From Sthenelais limicola (lineage: Eukaryota; Annelida; Polychaeta; Phyllodocida; Sigalionidae): a stretch of DNA of 64,000 bases. The notes below the pieces were generated by a model. It did not search any database. It was not told the origin of the DNA and saw only the letters and a list, made by a program, of their open reading frames with translations. The translations under genes were made by a program, and so were the position numbers. The stretch lies in NCBI GenBank assembly GCA_942159475.1, contig OW804095.1, positions 63,206,773 to 63,270,772 of the forward strand. Direction: 5' to 3'. Position 1 is the stretch's first letter; each line of letters opens with the position of its first letter. Of this stretch, positions 35,621 to 47,850 are shown one piece after another.

Positions 35621-36544
35621 AGGGTTGGTCGGAAAACACCAAGACATCCTATAAAGTTGGTCAGACAACACCAAGATATCCTATAAAGTTTACCTACGCA
35701 AATGGAAGCATTACTGCTATGAGAAAAACATTTACCATTTAACCACCAGCCTTCACCATGGTATAGAGTTCATCTGCGATCTCTACGATGATGGCATGTC
35801 CTGTGTGGCCATTAATTCCAAATTTCTTTCCAACATCATGAACCCCATTGACAGGGATTCATTTGGTGCACATTTAACTGTACGCCCCATCATCACAGGT
35901 GTCTTAAAGCTACACCCACCAAAGACATGCAATTCTGAAACATGGGACCCAGACATCGTTCTGAATTACTTGAAGACTCAATATCCTTTGAAAGATTTGA
36001 ATCTGGCACAACTCACCCAGAAGACTGCCACCTTACTTATGTTGGTCACTAGTCAACACATGCAAACACTAAGAACACTCAAATGCAAGGACATTAAGTT
36101 CAGTTCTCCTTACAAGGCAACTCTCCTACTCTCAGAGGTCATTAAGAAAAGTGCAGTAGGCAGGAGCCTTGGCACCATCAGCCTAGAAGCTTTTCCTGAT
36201 AATAAGGGTATCTGCATTCTATCCACCTTGCACCACTATCTGGCAAGGACTACACCCCTCTGCCCAAAGGATAACTTAGGAGACATCCAGGGCCCTATCT
36301 TCATCAGCCACTGTGGTCGGATACTGCTACATTTAGAGCACATAGTGTCAGGTCTGCCACCACTTCCAAACTGGCAGCCTTGAATGTCTCCATCCACAAG
36401 ATCATGGAAAGAGCCAACTGGAAAGATGAAAATACTTTCCGACACTTTTACCTTAAGCCAATTAACGTCACAATGTCAACTTCTCCAGCCCTTCTTGCTT
36501 CTCATGCCAGGGAGAAGAAGCAGAACTCAAAGACAACAAAGTGA
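35621..36544 (+). pseudogene. DIRS-type tyrosine recombinase, disrupted
   Basis: This integrates the element's circular DNA copy in intact relatives. The N-terminal domain starts GWSENTKTSYK, and the catalytic domain shows ETWDPDIVLNYLKTQYPL, QTLRTLKCKDI, FISHCG, then in another frame AHSVRSATTSK (the HxxR motif) and FRHFYLKP with the nucleophilic Tyr (codon 36449-36451). Damage: a 32-bp tandem duplication (35627-35658/35659-35690) shifts the frame; the Arg expected in the 'Q-R-x-Q-T-L' motif is His (codon CAC, 36057-36059); and a short deletion with frame change near 36320 removes the stretch normally between FIS and the HxxR motif. The final stop is at 36542-36544. Confidence 0.8.
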
Positions 36545-36560
36545 CAACTTTGACTTGTGC

Positions 36561-36854
36561 GCATAATATATGTTGGGAACACCCATTATAATGTACGATT
36601 TCCCAAACCTACAGTTTGTTGCACCCATAGGAGTAGTTGTGCACCGATTTGTGTTATGTACACTAGTTAGATCATTGGAGATCTTTAGAGGTCTCATCTG
36701 TGTTTCAAGTTACTTTGTCTCTTCGAACCCAGATCACCACATCATTTCAAGTGAGCCATTTAGCTGTAGAGCCCAGAGAAGGATTTGGGTTGCAGGGAAT
36801 TGCCAAGTTAAAGCTCTCACCTGTGCTACTGCCTAGCGGCGGTGACGCACAATT
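36561..36854. other. segment 3' of the tyrosine-recombinase block
   Basis: It probably contains the 3' untranslated or terminal part of the DIRS-type element. There is a local inverted pair, ttgggaa and ttcccaa, at 36572-36608. The plus frames at 36570-36836 and 36700-37005 show no family resemblance. Confidence 0.3.
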
Positions 36855-37198
36855 ATTAGTAGAATCTACTAACCTACCTATGTTCGGTGAAGTAGACTCG
36901 CGATTTTTGGAGGAGACAGCCGCTAGTGGTAGTACATGTGCCCACCAAGCCCGCCCTTGTTTAAGTGGTGTATTAGGTGGCTGTCTCAATTGTTCATTCC
37001 AATAGAAATCACATCTCTCCTGACTTCATTCTTCTTTTGAAAAGAGTTTGTCAATTCCCGAGCTGGCTAGCTCCCCGGTTAAAAGTCTGATTCAAAATGG
37101 CTTCTCTCATTTCACATGTACTACCACCAGCGGCTGTCTCCTCTAATAATCACGAATCTACTTCACTGAACATAGTGAGGTTAGTAGATTCTACTAAT
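36855..37198. mobile_element. inverted-repeat element with ~86-bp arms
   Basis: Left arm 36855-36940 starts ATTAGTAGAATCTACTAAC. Right arm 37113-37198 is its complement with about 15 percent mismatch, including gaggagacagccgct and tagtacatgtg. The loop is about 170 bp with no recognised coding. It is a foldback or MITE element. Confidence 0.65.
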
Positions 37199-37202
37199 TC
37201 AC

Positions 37203-37496
37203 TACACACTACTCCGCAAAAGTGCTTCAAATCGCTTTGAATCACTTTTTGGTCTGTAGTTTTAAAGGGGGTTAACAATGCATATTAGAATTATGTTGTA
37301 CACTACAAACTGAATTAAACTCAACCAGCGTTGAACCAGCATTGGGAATGGGAAGTCAAGCACATTGTAGAATTCACCTAATATAAGTGAATTCTATAAT
37401 TCGCTTCGGATTTGGTTCAAAAGCACTTTGAGGTGTAGTGTAGATTAGATCAAATTCTAGAAGGTGCTTTGAAGCGCTTCCAGAGCATAGTGTGGA
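37203..37496. mobile_element. MITE with CACACTA-type inverted termini
   Basis: The left end, acacactactccgcaaaagt then gcttcaaatcgc, is matched by the complement of the right end, ccacactatgctctggaagc then gcttcaaagc. An internal inverted copy, caaaagcactttgaggtgta, lies at about 37418. It is hAT-like in style, but no clean 8-bp target duplication was seen. Confidence 0.45.
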
Positions 37497-39872
37497 AGGG
37501 ATATATCTATCTCGATCGCTTTTTACAAAGCTAAGATACTGGCATTGGCTGATAGTAGGGATTGTCTAATTGCTAACTACAATAGTGACCTACTATGCTT
37601 TACAACTCTCCCTCTATTTCCGCCATGCAGCAACGTTCACAGGAGGGATTTTGTCCACCATCATATAGCAGAAAAGATCTAGTCTGCTGCGTCAATCAGG
37701 ACCAACCATTGTAGCTTATCCACTGGGGATCGTGCTAGGTATGCTGGGCATTTTCTATATCGTGTGCTATGAATGCTACTATACAATAGCTGTTTTCTGA
37801 ATACCACCGCATATATATATGAACCGCACAGTGTAACTTGTAGGATTGAAGGACACTGAGATATTTGAAGAGCTTTTTATTCCTAATATTATCTTTAAAC
37901 AAAGGTGATATATCTCGTGATTATTTACAAGATGATTATCAATTTTCTGACGTCTAAGAAAGGAAACGACGTGAAGGGGTATTTGTATTCATATATACTA
38001 GTTGCTAAAAGGTAATTTGAAATCTCGCAGAGATAGATAACAAAGCAGTATACTACTCATGCAATGATGAGGGTTTGGACCATCACTATCGCACTTTCTC
38101 TGTAAAGTGACGTCGATCCACTTCATTAGCTTTGCAGCATGTTCCCATGACCTTCATTACTTTCAATCATAAGATTTTAGAATGTAACATTTATTGCTGA
38201 TTGTGCAACTTGTCCAATATGTACATCATCAGTGGATATTAATCCCGACCGTAAACGCTTAATTTCAACATTTTACGCTATTAATTGACATTGAATTTTA
38301 CTAGATAAAATCGAACAAAGATATTAACTGTCCACCATCCACTTTACTTATAACTTCTCTTGAAAATTGATTATGTGATTAGTTTGACTATAGAACTCTA
38401 TTTCTAGCAAGAGTTACTCAGCCGCATGGGATTTATGGGCAAAATGAGTGCATCGTTTGTAATATCATCTAAAAAATAAACAAACAGGCGAAAACAAAGA
38501 TTAATCTAATGAGATCTATGCAATAATGCTTGGGTTCCTAAATATATCAAACTTTTAGCCATACATTTCATAGTATCCTCTGGGTATCTGTAGCGGTTTC
38601 TCTTGCCCTTCATGCCCATGGGAAGTTTACAATCTGTTCACGAACTCTAGAGTTTTAATTAAGTCCAACCTCGTGTGAGAAAGGCTTCCTTGACCAAAGA
38701 GTACCTTGAGTATAATACATGTGTTCGTTCTCGGGGTTTCTGTGTGCTAGACTCTAGGTCACACACACCCGGCGTTTGTATTTCTGTTTTTTTGCTAGCA
38801 ATATCGGTTTTGCCTTCAGTTTAGTCCTGAATGTTTGCTAGCGTGATATCACTACCTAGCACTGCTGAGGTACATTTATACCAATCACTGAACCTATATT
38901 TGGCCCATAAATTAATTGACGAAAGCGTGACATGCGACATCAATGTTATTATAGTAAGTAAATTATTTTCATTAATACGAAAACTCATTTACTGAATTAA
39001 TCATATGATTGGGATAGGAATCTTCAACCAGGGATCAGGAAGTAATGCTAAGATAGCTTAGTTATGGAAAACCATAGCGGTTAAATTGCGGGGCTAATAG
39101 ATGCAGATTCATTCCTTGCCGCTTGACAGCCCGTAGAGATAAGATCTCATAAATATAGGATAAGAACATTTGTCTAGGATAGTAATAGTACTTGTGATTC
39201 ATACTCTGCATCCTGTTGGTTGTGACCCACGCTGCCTCTCATTAGACCAGCCTGTTGCCAGGCTGAACTGTGTAGTGTGGAACGAGACAAGGTGTGTTCT
39301 CCACAAGAGTGTCCATAGAGCCGTAGAATAGGTTTAATTGGCTGTGTCAAACGTTCCGAAGATCCATACAGATTGTCCAGGCAGCGTAAACGTGTAGCCA
39401 ATGGGTTCTCTGTTCTCTATTCCATGAACTAGTATTGATTTATGACCTCGGCAATAAAAAGGCTTCGCTAAACAAGGTTCGAGCTGGTGTTTGAATTATT
39501 TCGTATAATGAGCACACAGGTGGAGTGATTTAAGGTGGAAAAATAAGCACTGCTGCTATCTGCATCGGGAGCTCTACACAGGATAAGGACAAAACACCAC
39601 TGCATAATTGAAGACTTCTAAGTACTTAAATAATTTCCATGATAATCTTCTCATTTGCGTTTTTGAAAGACAAAGCAATTGTATTTAAACATGAGAAATT
39701 ATCGTATGTCATAATCCTGATAATGATAGATTAGGATTTCTTCTGAAGCCCTCTCATTACATTCTGATCTTCTTCTTCTTGGGAAGAACACCCATCGCCA
39801 ATCCCATTTTTATATATAATAATCATACATGAACATTACAGAGTTCGCATAGAATTCTTTTTTAATCAAAAT
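37497..39872. other. intron sequence with no recognised gene or element
   Basis: AT-rich. The minus frame at 39401-39174 shows no family resemblance. Nothing is supported. Confidence 0.4.
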
Positions 39873-40118
39873 TTATGTAAAAATTCGAAAAGGAATATAA
39901 TTATGAGAATATATAGTAACAGAATCGAAAAAGTTTGAAAAAAACGGGGGTTTGAGATCTTCGAAGTATCGATAGTCTAAATTGATATTGCCATCTTGTG
40001 AGAATATTGCTCCAAGATAATCTGCGGATCCCTTTTTTTCTTTTCCCCATTGTGTACAAAAAGCTTTACTAACATTAACAGTACTGTAGCTTGAACATAA
40101 TTTGTCTTTTTTGTCCAA
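39873..40118 (-). pseudogene. 81-codon frame containing a dispersed repeat, possible retroelement RT fragment
   Basis: The translation includes ADYLGAIFSQDGNINLDYRY. A 'YLG..FS.DG' string is typical of the segment just after the reverse transcriptase palm in LINEs ('KYLGs.is.dGs'). The same DNA, 39972-40015, recurs at 41220-41263 with one mismatch in 44 bp, which supports a mobile origin. No other RT motif is nearby, so this stays tentative. Confidence 0.25.
39972..40015 (+). repeat. 44-bp dispersed repeat, copy 1
   Basis: atagtctaaattgatattgc and the rest up to ttgctccaa match 41220-41263 at all but one position. Confidence 0.8.
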
Positions 40119-40229
40119 CTTATTGATTACAAAACTTTCCCCAAACCTAAGGCAAGAACAAGATCTTGTGAATTTTTAAGAGAAGATTGAAAACCATTTA
40201 CAATCATTAATGCATATAAATTGTATGCA

Positions 40230-40717
40230 TTAACTTGTGCTTGTCACATTCTTTGACATAACTCTTGAAGAAGGATGGTACATAACTATCTACGATCTAT
40301 TGTGTACAATGTACTTACTTTCCAGTATACACTGATCACATCAAACTATAACCATCGTTTAATATCTCATTTCATCTCATCTCATTCCAACAAACCTTAT
40401 TTTATTTCATTATCATACAATCCTGACAACATCTGAATAAGTAAAGTCAACAAGCCAGGGTCGAGGTGAAAACCAGGAATGATGCCTGATCCTCGATTAG
40501 TACAGGGGGTGGCAAAGGCCAAATCCTATTGTAATCACCTGGATAGATAAAGAATAAAAAAACTCATTTTCCAATGAAATGGAAAATAATCAAAGAAAGA
40601 ATGAGCAGACATTAATTCAATAAACTCGGCTTTGTATATATATAAAGAACTTTGCGTCCAGTAGGATATGAATAAATACTTCGATCTGTCAAGGTGAATT
40701 TGATTTGATTTGATGAG
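40230..40717 (+). mobile_element. possible LINE 3' end
   Basis: It ends GAATAAATACTTCGATCTGT followed by the short tandem tail tttgatttgatttgat, the arrangement of LINE 3' ends. A stem candidate, gggtcgagg..cctcgat, lies at about 40460-40498. No coding sequence is retained. Confidence 0.35.
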
Positions 40718-41219
40718 TTGGATCGTAATCGGGGAAACTTATTAATGCCCAGGCTGTTATAAAACCCAACTCTGCAATTAAGTTAAATGGTGATATAAGA
40801 TGAGAGTTGGTGATTGTAATGATTCCATATAGTATAGTGCTACAATTAGGCAAGCATGTTACACGTTCGTTGAAGTGTATGTCATACATGGTCAGTCGTA
40901 TTATAAGCGATACAACATGATCATGTGCGTCTATGCTACTAAACATTATTAATTGAGTCGTTGCGAGTCTTATTTTCTGGTGGGATTGCACCAAGCTGCA
41001 GAGATTCATTCAGTGCAGTATACATTTTTTGCTAGGCTTGATCAAATCCTACGAATCACAACTACAGGAAGAGGTTCAAAATACTCCTTGCAACGATGGT
41101 GGAGTAAAGTGCCTCATTAAATTGGTCCTTGATCGCTTCCAAATTAATTGGGGGATTTAAATAACTTGAAATACAAATAAACATGTGACAATCTCTGGGT
41201 CTGGACCTGGGTGCATGCA

Positions 41220-41263
41220 ATAGTCTAAATTTATATTGCCATCTTGTGAGAATATTGCTCCAA
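41220..41263 (+). repeat. 44-bp dispersed repeat, copy 2
   Basis: Same orientation as copy 1, about 1.25 kb away. The flanks are unrelated. Confidence 0.8.
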
Positions 41264-41340
41264 TGAGCTCAATGTGACGTGTATAAGCCTATTTCTCATA
41301 TTGGGGAGAACCACCAAGCCGCCGAGAGTTTATCGACTCA

Positions 41341-41790
41341 GATGATATATATATATATATATAAACTTTTATTTTCCATATTACATACTTATGGCCTACA
41401 TGGAGAATGGGTCTCCTGTCTCAGTCAGTTCTCATGAGACAGTTCTTCCGACAGGACCCTCTACTTATTAAGATAACATATGTTTATCATATAACAGATT
41501 AGTTTTTAAACAATGTAAGATAAAATAACAATAAAACAAAGCACATAAATACAATCTTGTACAGTGTTTTCACTTTCTGAGGGGGCTGCGTAGCCTTGCA
41601 GTAAATTAAAATTATAGTGTGGGGTATATCTGAGTTTCTGCGGTATAGGAGACGTTGGAAACAGACCAATTAGATATGTTTCTCTTTCTCCTTATTTTCC
41701 TATTACATCGTTAGGTACATCAAATATGTGATGTTTTCCCTGCGGTTTGTTCTATTTTGCTTCAAATTTAAAAAATTGGAATAACAACAC
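41341..41790 (-). mobile_element. 3' end of a LINE on the minus strand, with (TA)n tail
   Basis: On the minus strand the segment ends GGAAAATAAAAGTTTATATA and continues into an (AT)n run (41342-41363). Just before that, at about 41405-41455, is a stem-loop in which CTGTCTCA pairs with TGAGACAG and GGGTC with GACCC. A stem-loop, a poly(A)-type signal and a short repeat tail match the other LINE 3' end at 13430-14017, although the families differ. Confidence 0.5.
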
Positions 41791-44700
41791 GCAAACTGTG
41801 AACTATTTTACTGGGTTCGTGGACAGCATAGAAGGACAAATGTTATATGTGTATCACATTTTTGTCCTTTGTGGAATATTGTACTTGGATACAATATCAG
41901 GCTAGTTGAAATGAGAAAATCACAAGAACGTATTGTGGCTAGAAAACTATATATAACTTGTCATTGTATACCAATGATCATGAAACCTTAACATCTGTAG
42001 ATGTCAGTAGATTGCCAGGCAAGCATGGCACTGAAGAGCCCATGTTTACCAAGCTATTGGTGCCAATGTCATGCCTTTCCGGCTACCATACTTCAAATTG
42101 GAGCATTGAGTCCCTCGTCCGAGCCACTCTGTACTTCTACCTGTCAGATAAGGTCAGAGGCCAAATTTGATCATTCAGTAGGGATAATATATACGCCAGG
42201 CTAACTTCGTGTTGTTTCTGTAAATAAGGGGAAGATATGAGTCGTTATAGTCTCAATTTCAATCGTCTGTTAAAACAACGGTCCAGGAAGTTCAAAGTAT
42301 ATCCAAGGCAAAATTGAGACCTAAATGAAAAGCACCCCTCCATCTTTTTTATTTTGGACTTTTCATTGTGGGTGCAAGAGTACAATAAAAAAGAGATGTA
42401 AATACAACCAATTAAAACGGCTTTCTTAACGAGTTTTTTCATATTTCATGCATTTTATTGCTATCATGATTAAATTGCATGGATTAAGAACTATGTGTTT
42501 GGAGATTATTATAACTAGTCAGCTTTATTTTTCTCATATCTGATGACCTTTGAAGAAAAACCCCAATTAAATCTATCAGATTGAACAGTGTGATGTGAAA
42601 TATGAATGATAATGGTTGTACATAGATATACAAGCACATGTTTAGACATCGAAATCGATATAATTATATCCTGTTTTAAAGGATACTGAAACATTTAAAG
42701 CTTCCGTTCGGCACGAAAGGTATAAGATGAGTCTGACATTTGGAGAGTTTCCAGAACCATGGATGTTCAGTGTTTTACAAAACAGGTAAATCGTTGAAGA
42801 GAACAAGTGGAAATCTTAGTCCCTTGTCATATGGACATGTGCATGGCATACAATTGTGCAACGTAAGAGTAGCGGGTTTTTTTTAATCGAGTTTCTCTTT
42901 TTGCATTAATTGGTTTTCAAAACGTAGATCTGTACAATTGTGATTCAAAGCTTGAGTATTTCTGATTATTTATTGTCTAACTTTGAATTGATACTGAGTT
43001 TCTATAGTGTATGTACATATACGATTGCATTAACTACTAATTCGCACGACTGATCTGCTTGTCTTAAACCTATGCGTTCATGAACAACCGTCATTATGTA
43101 TTATTTACATGTGTTTGTTAAGAGCCCATGGGATGTTAGAGCCTGTGACCTCAAGTAAATTAAGTGAATAGACTGAACCTGCATTTACTGTCTATAAGCC
43201 TCGGTGCAGATACAATGAACCAAATCTAGGGTTCCGTAAAGCTAATGCCTAAAAGAACAGTTGATCTGAATGGGAAACCGCATCTATAATTATGTATAAA
43301 TGAACGATACAAATGGGCAAAATGCGTGGTCACATCAATTTATCGTATTACGTTATTTTACCATATTTTGTGCCTCACGAAAATGGAAGTTAAAACACCA
43401 TCTGTATAAAAAAAAAACCCGGATATATCCGTTATTATTCTCTCAATGATATTGGAAAAATAGGTTGGTGTGTCTGCAATACGCTAGGAAACATATAGAT
43501 TAATAAAAAATAACACTATTTTTTTTATGATAGATTTGATTTATTCTGGGTAAACAGGTCCCTTTCTTTTTAAACATATTTTATTTCGAAAAAACAATTC
43601 CACACAAAATGGTACGTTTCATCCTTATCAGGGGTTTTTACCAGTCCTATCCAGGCTGCATTAATTAAAACATTATTATTACTACACGCTGAAATGTGTA
43701 TCACCCACTATTTGTATGCACAGGAATGGATTAATAGTGACCAGGCCATAGATTTAACCCGTGGAATCTGTCAGTTCTTTATATTACTTTCGGTTTATTT
43801 CGTCGAAAAATGTCCTGATCGATTTCACTTATTACTCAGCTTCTACTGAATACAAATATGAAATATTTTTAGATTCTGAAAATGGAGAGTTGAATCTTTA
43901 AGTACATTTTTTAGTTCTGTTAATCCTTTTAATTTAGCTGGTCAAACAAGTCCGAAAACTTACGGCAAAGTTACGCAGTTTCCGACCTGCCTGACTGCAG
44001 GCCTACGTTACTGTTGTTTCTTCTAATCTTTCAATTATTTTTCATTATTACGGTAGCAGTTGTGCAGTAAATGTAGAAACCACACCTCGGAGGTGGTATA
44101 TGAACGTGTTTTCCTCATAGGTGCTTGAAAAATCTTGCCTTCTCAACACACTCGCTATTGCGTGTGTGGCAGATCTTTCTGGCACCTAGATGTACCACCT
44201 CCTCATGTGGTTCTATCACATCATGCGCATTCCACTTGTGAGGTGCGATACAAATTCTAAGTTATCGAAAGTACCGCCACAATTAATCGAAGGGGGCTCA
44301 ATTGAGGATATTAAAAAGCAAATTTCAAAATAAAGTTGAAATCTGTTTTTGTTTTGTTTTGTTTTTAAAGATACCTCCTTTGTTAATCAAATCGAATAAA
44401 TGATGAATAAATATTGTATAAAAAGTTCTCTAGAGAAACAACTCATGGCCGCGGAGAAAGCCCGAAGTAGATGGGTCCCACTGAATGTGTAGACGGGTGC
44501 CACTCATGGTGAAATGTTAGTGAAAATTATATAGGGTTTAAAATGGTGACGATTTTATGTGGAATGTGCAAATAATGATATTCGTTAAGGTTTTAGGACT
44601 ATTATAATAAATATAAACTGGAGTCTATTCTCTCTCTATACATATATGTCTAAGTCCAATACAATACCCCTCCAATTGTAATATGAACATGCAGTAACAG

Positions 44701-45680
44701 TGGAATGGCGATGTCACTCTGATACTATGAATAGGATACTTGGATCCCTTCGATTTAAATACATAATTAATGTCCTTGTACTTCTTTTTCATTTCAGGAA
44801 AAAAGTGATTTCCTCTGGTCATCGTTGCTAGCACGCATGTTAACAGTCATGCAACCATGGATTCGGTTATTAATTCAATTAAGTTTAATGTATGGCATGG
44901 TTTCCTAACACTTGATAACAAAATGCTTCTCTAAAGATAGTGCGAGATAACTCCTGAAAGATAAACGGAGTATTATGATCGAACTGAAAGCCATGTATTT
45001 AATGCTTCATATCACAACCGTCCACGCTGATGGCGGCTTGTGAGTATATAGTATAGGAGAAGCAAATCGAAAAAGACATATATCACTTAGTTTCCATTAT
45101 GCCAAGTATGAACATGGTGCACTGGCTACGAGCACCACCGCCATGCTGATCATTTATTGATAACATGTAAGAGTTAATGCGATACCTTTGCATCAGACAT
45201 ATATATCCTCCCTCTGAAGAAGCCATTAATTAGAAACCTCATAGATAGGTGGCCATTTCCAGCAATTGTTCGACAATTGGTCCTGAGGGTGAAGGTTCCA
45301 ATAACTCAAAAGAACGTTCATTATTTTACTTCATCATCTTCTGAAATGAATAAATTGGACTCAGAAACACGGGGGAACTAAATACCGTAGAGTTGTATGG
45401 CTGGAAAAAGCCGTTTAGGACCGTTAAGGACCATGTTGATATAACATATCAAAAATTACAAAATATAACATAATAAAATGATTTCAAAATTTTGCAATAT
45501 GGTCCAATTGTTGACCAATTGCTGGAAATGGCCAGCACTGTACGAATGACTATATATAATAAGACAGGGGTGTTCAGTATCATCGTAAGTTCTTTTAACA
45601 TGATGCCTTTATGATTAATAGCAAAACGTACAGTTGGACGTGACAACGCCCATATTGCTACACGTGGATATATTTACATC
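41791..45680. other. intron sequence with no recognised gene or element
   Basis: AT-rich. Frames at 41958-42204 (plus), 42442-42245 (minus) and 44834-44625 (minus) have no recognised family. Confidence 0.4.
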
Positions 45681-45687
45681 GCATCTG

Positions 45688-45712
45688 TGACGTCATGGCG
45701 GGCGCGACCAAT
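45688..45712. promoter_or_regulatory. CRE palindrome with nearby CCAAT in a short CpG-rich patch
   Basis: The full CRE TGACGTCA is followed by GGCGGGCGCG and CCAAT within 25 bp, in otherwise AT-rich intron. The string CTGTGACGTCAT with GCGCGAC downstream also occurs at 15201-15226, so a shared mobile-element origin is as likely as an enhancer. Confidence 0.25.
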
Positions 45713-45719
45713 CACAAGC

Positions 45720-47800
45720 GTCGTGCCCTGCCCACCTTGCACCATGCCTTCCATCTAGCCACTTTGAACTCTGCACCCATTCAGTACACACCACCGTTCA
45801 TCGACTGCGATTTTTTTAAATTTTATTTCATATTGATTACTTCTATGTAACTGTTTTATTGGGTACTTATTAACCGGCCGTGCATGCCCAAACAGCACTG
45901 CAGCCTCATCTTATATGTCCTCATAATATATAAGTTTTATATACACTTCTATACATCGTCCTCGAATAGCCACGTAAACTGCACATATACATACCCGTCT
46001 TTGTTCTAGATCAGCCTTCATATTCAATTACTTTCTTAATTACTATGTGTAATGTATGTACAAATATTGACCGATTCTCTCGCATCTGGATCCTCAGAAG
46101 AAAATCGAGCAATATCGAAATGTGATCCATCAAAAGTCTTCTCTTGTTAGGCCCATCTATGGGTTAAGGCAAATAAATGTGAACCAGTGGCCAATGTGAA
46201 AAGAAAACAAGTCATTCATTCTGCTTGTCTGAATCAGGCCTTTCCCCAAGGTTGTTTACTGTAGCGATGTGAAAGTCAGCCCCGAGAAAACAAATTTACA
46301 TTCGCCAAGAGACATGCCCTGTCAATGGCCAATCAACATGAAATGATGATCCAAAGCAACGGGCTGCTATTCATCGGGTTGGCAATCATTCATTTACTGC
46401 CACTTAGAGCGTTCCTCGTACCTTGCCTCACGTTTCCTAAAACTTGCAGGATGAGTCTAGCGCGTTCTTTGGGTTTTCCAGTACCAATCAAACTCTTTCT
46501 TGATTTATATGAGAGTCTTCATTAATACGTATGCTTGGAAAAATGTGGTTCATTAGCTTGACATGAAAATGCTTACTTTTCCAAGAATATCTTCAACATC
46601 TTCACCACCGCATAAAATATAACACGTAAGGGGTTCAGGACATAATGAAAATCACTCGAGAGAGTGAGATTGTGAACACGTCTTACCTGAATAAAGATAT
46701 TTGTGCGGAAAAAAACATGAACTGGGAAATAACATTTAAAAAGGTCCCATTATAAAGCTAAACTGGAATATTTCTCAGGAAAATTGACTGTTTGAGTGAT
46801 GAAGTATATTTATATAAACGTGTAGCTTTTGAAATATTCCCAATCTGACATTGTCCATCCATAAGGGTAAAAGGCGCCAAGATTGAGCAATGAAATTACC
46901 CCCATGATCATCGGCAATTTTGAGCTATGGAGAATGGTTATCTGTGACAGATGCATAGCCATATTATTACGTTTTATTGGGTTGCCCTAATGCATGCTAA
47001 AGGTCATAGGAAAGTAGGAGCTCACGTATGTGAGAGCCTTATCAAAAAGATGGCAGACATAGGTCTACCACACGAAGCATTTACATTCTGGCAACGTGCT
47101 TTTGTGCACAAGTCTATGTGTTGACCTGCTTAGTAAACTTCACGTACATACTATATTATAAAATACTATATGCTTCAGATTTCAAAATGATGGAACGAGA
47201 CATTAAGATTAAGATTAAGATTAAGAGTATGTTTTAAACAGCTGTTGAGTGGCTTTCACCAGTGTTAGACTTTAAGTTAGATTGCCCCCAAGACATCAAT
47301 GGCATGTTGAAAACAAAACGCTTGACCCACAAATAAATGCTACATAGGCAAGAGACAATCCAACCAGCCAATGCTTGTCAGGTGGTATCGCGAATATTGT
47401 CGGTTTTCTGAGAAGCTATTGCTGATCTATCTTTCTGGGTATTTGAATTTCGCTTACTTTCCGCCCGCAGAAATCAGTCATGCAGGTGCAACGGACACAT
47501 CATCAAGGGATATCTCAACAATACCCGCGGCGCCTGACACGAAGGTATTATATTGATCAATATTTGTGTGCCGAGACTCTCCTTCTTGCACTCAAATCTA
47601 TCCATCTGTATTTGATTTATAAGTCCTTGTTTCATTTACATTCAAAAGGTCTTTGATTAGACTACTTATGTAATACACTTTGTAATTCCCATTTTGCTAT
47701 TGATAAATAGATAATTTAGTCTCCTTGATTAACCTTATTCTTTCCCAGCACATCAGTTCGAGGGAAGTAATACTATATTCATACATTGATTTTGTCAGGT
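45720..47800. other. intron sequence; one hexamer run
   Basis: It holds an (ATTAAG)4 run at 47202-47225. Frames at 46325-46525 and 47371-47556 (plus) have no recognised family. Confidence 0.4.
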
Positions 47801-47850
47801 GGTCTAATTCTTAAGACGCTCGTCTGTAAATACTAGGACCAATGTATGCA
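47801..47850 (+). mobile_element. decayed tRNA-like SINE head
   Basis: GGTGGTCTAATTCTTAAGAC followed by GCTCGTCTGTAAATAC resembles the D-arm and anticodon region of a tRNA-derived SINE. The expected B box about 30 bp on is degraded (ggaccaatgtatgc). Confidence 0.35.

Larger units (their letters stand above)
32700..36560 (+). mobile_element. broken DIRS/Ngaro-type tyrosine-recombinase retrotransposon
   Basis: Three consecutive coding blocks occur in the order Gag, reverse transcriptase-RNase H, tyrosine recombinase. That order defines the DIRS order of retroelements, which integrate with a tyrosine recombinase rather than a DDE integrase. No methyltransferase block was recognised, though sequence has been lost at that point. 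Every block carries stops, frameshifts or deletions. Neither inverted (DIRS) nor split direct (Ngaro) terminal repeats could be identified, so the exact borders and subgroup are open. It lies antisense to the host gene. Confidence 0.85.

Noticed and set aside
36570..37005. 88- and 101-codon plus frames after the recombinase
   Set aside because: No resemblance to a retroelement methyltransferase or any other family. They overlap an inverted-repeat element.
42536..42566. CTGATGA followed by GAAAAA, hammerhead-like
   Set aside because: The bases between do not form a stem II.
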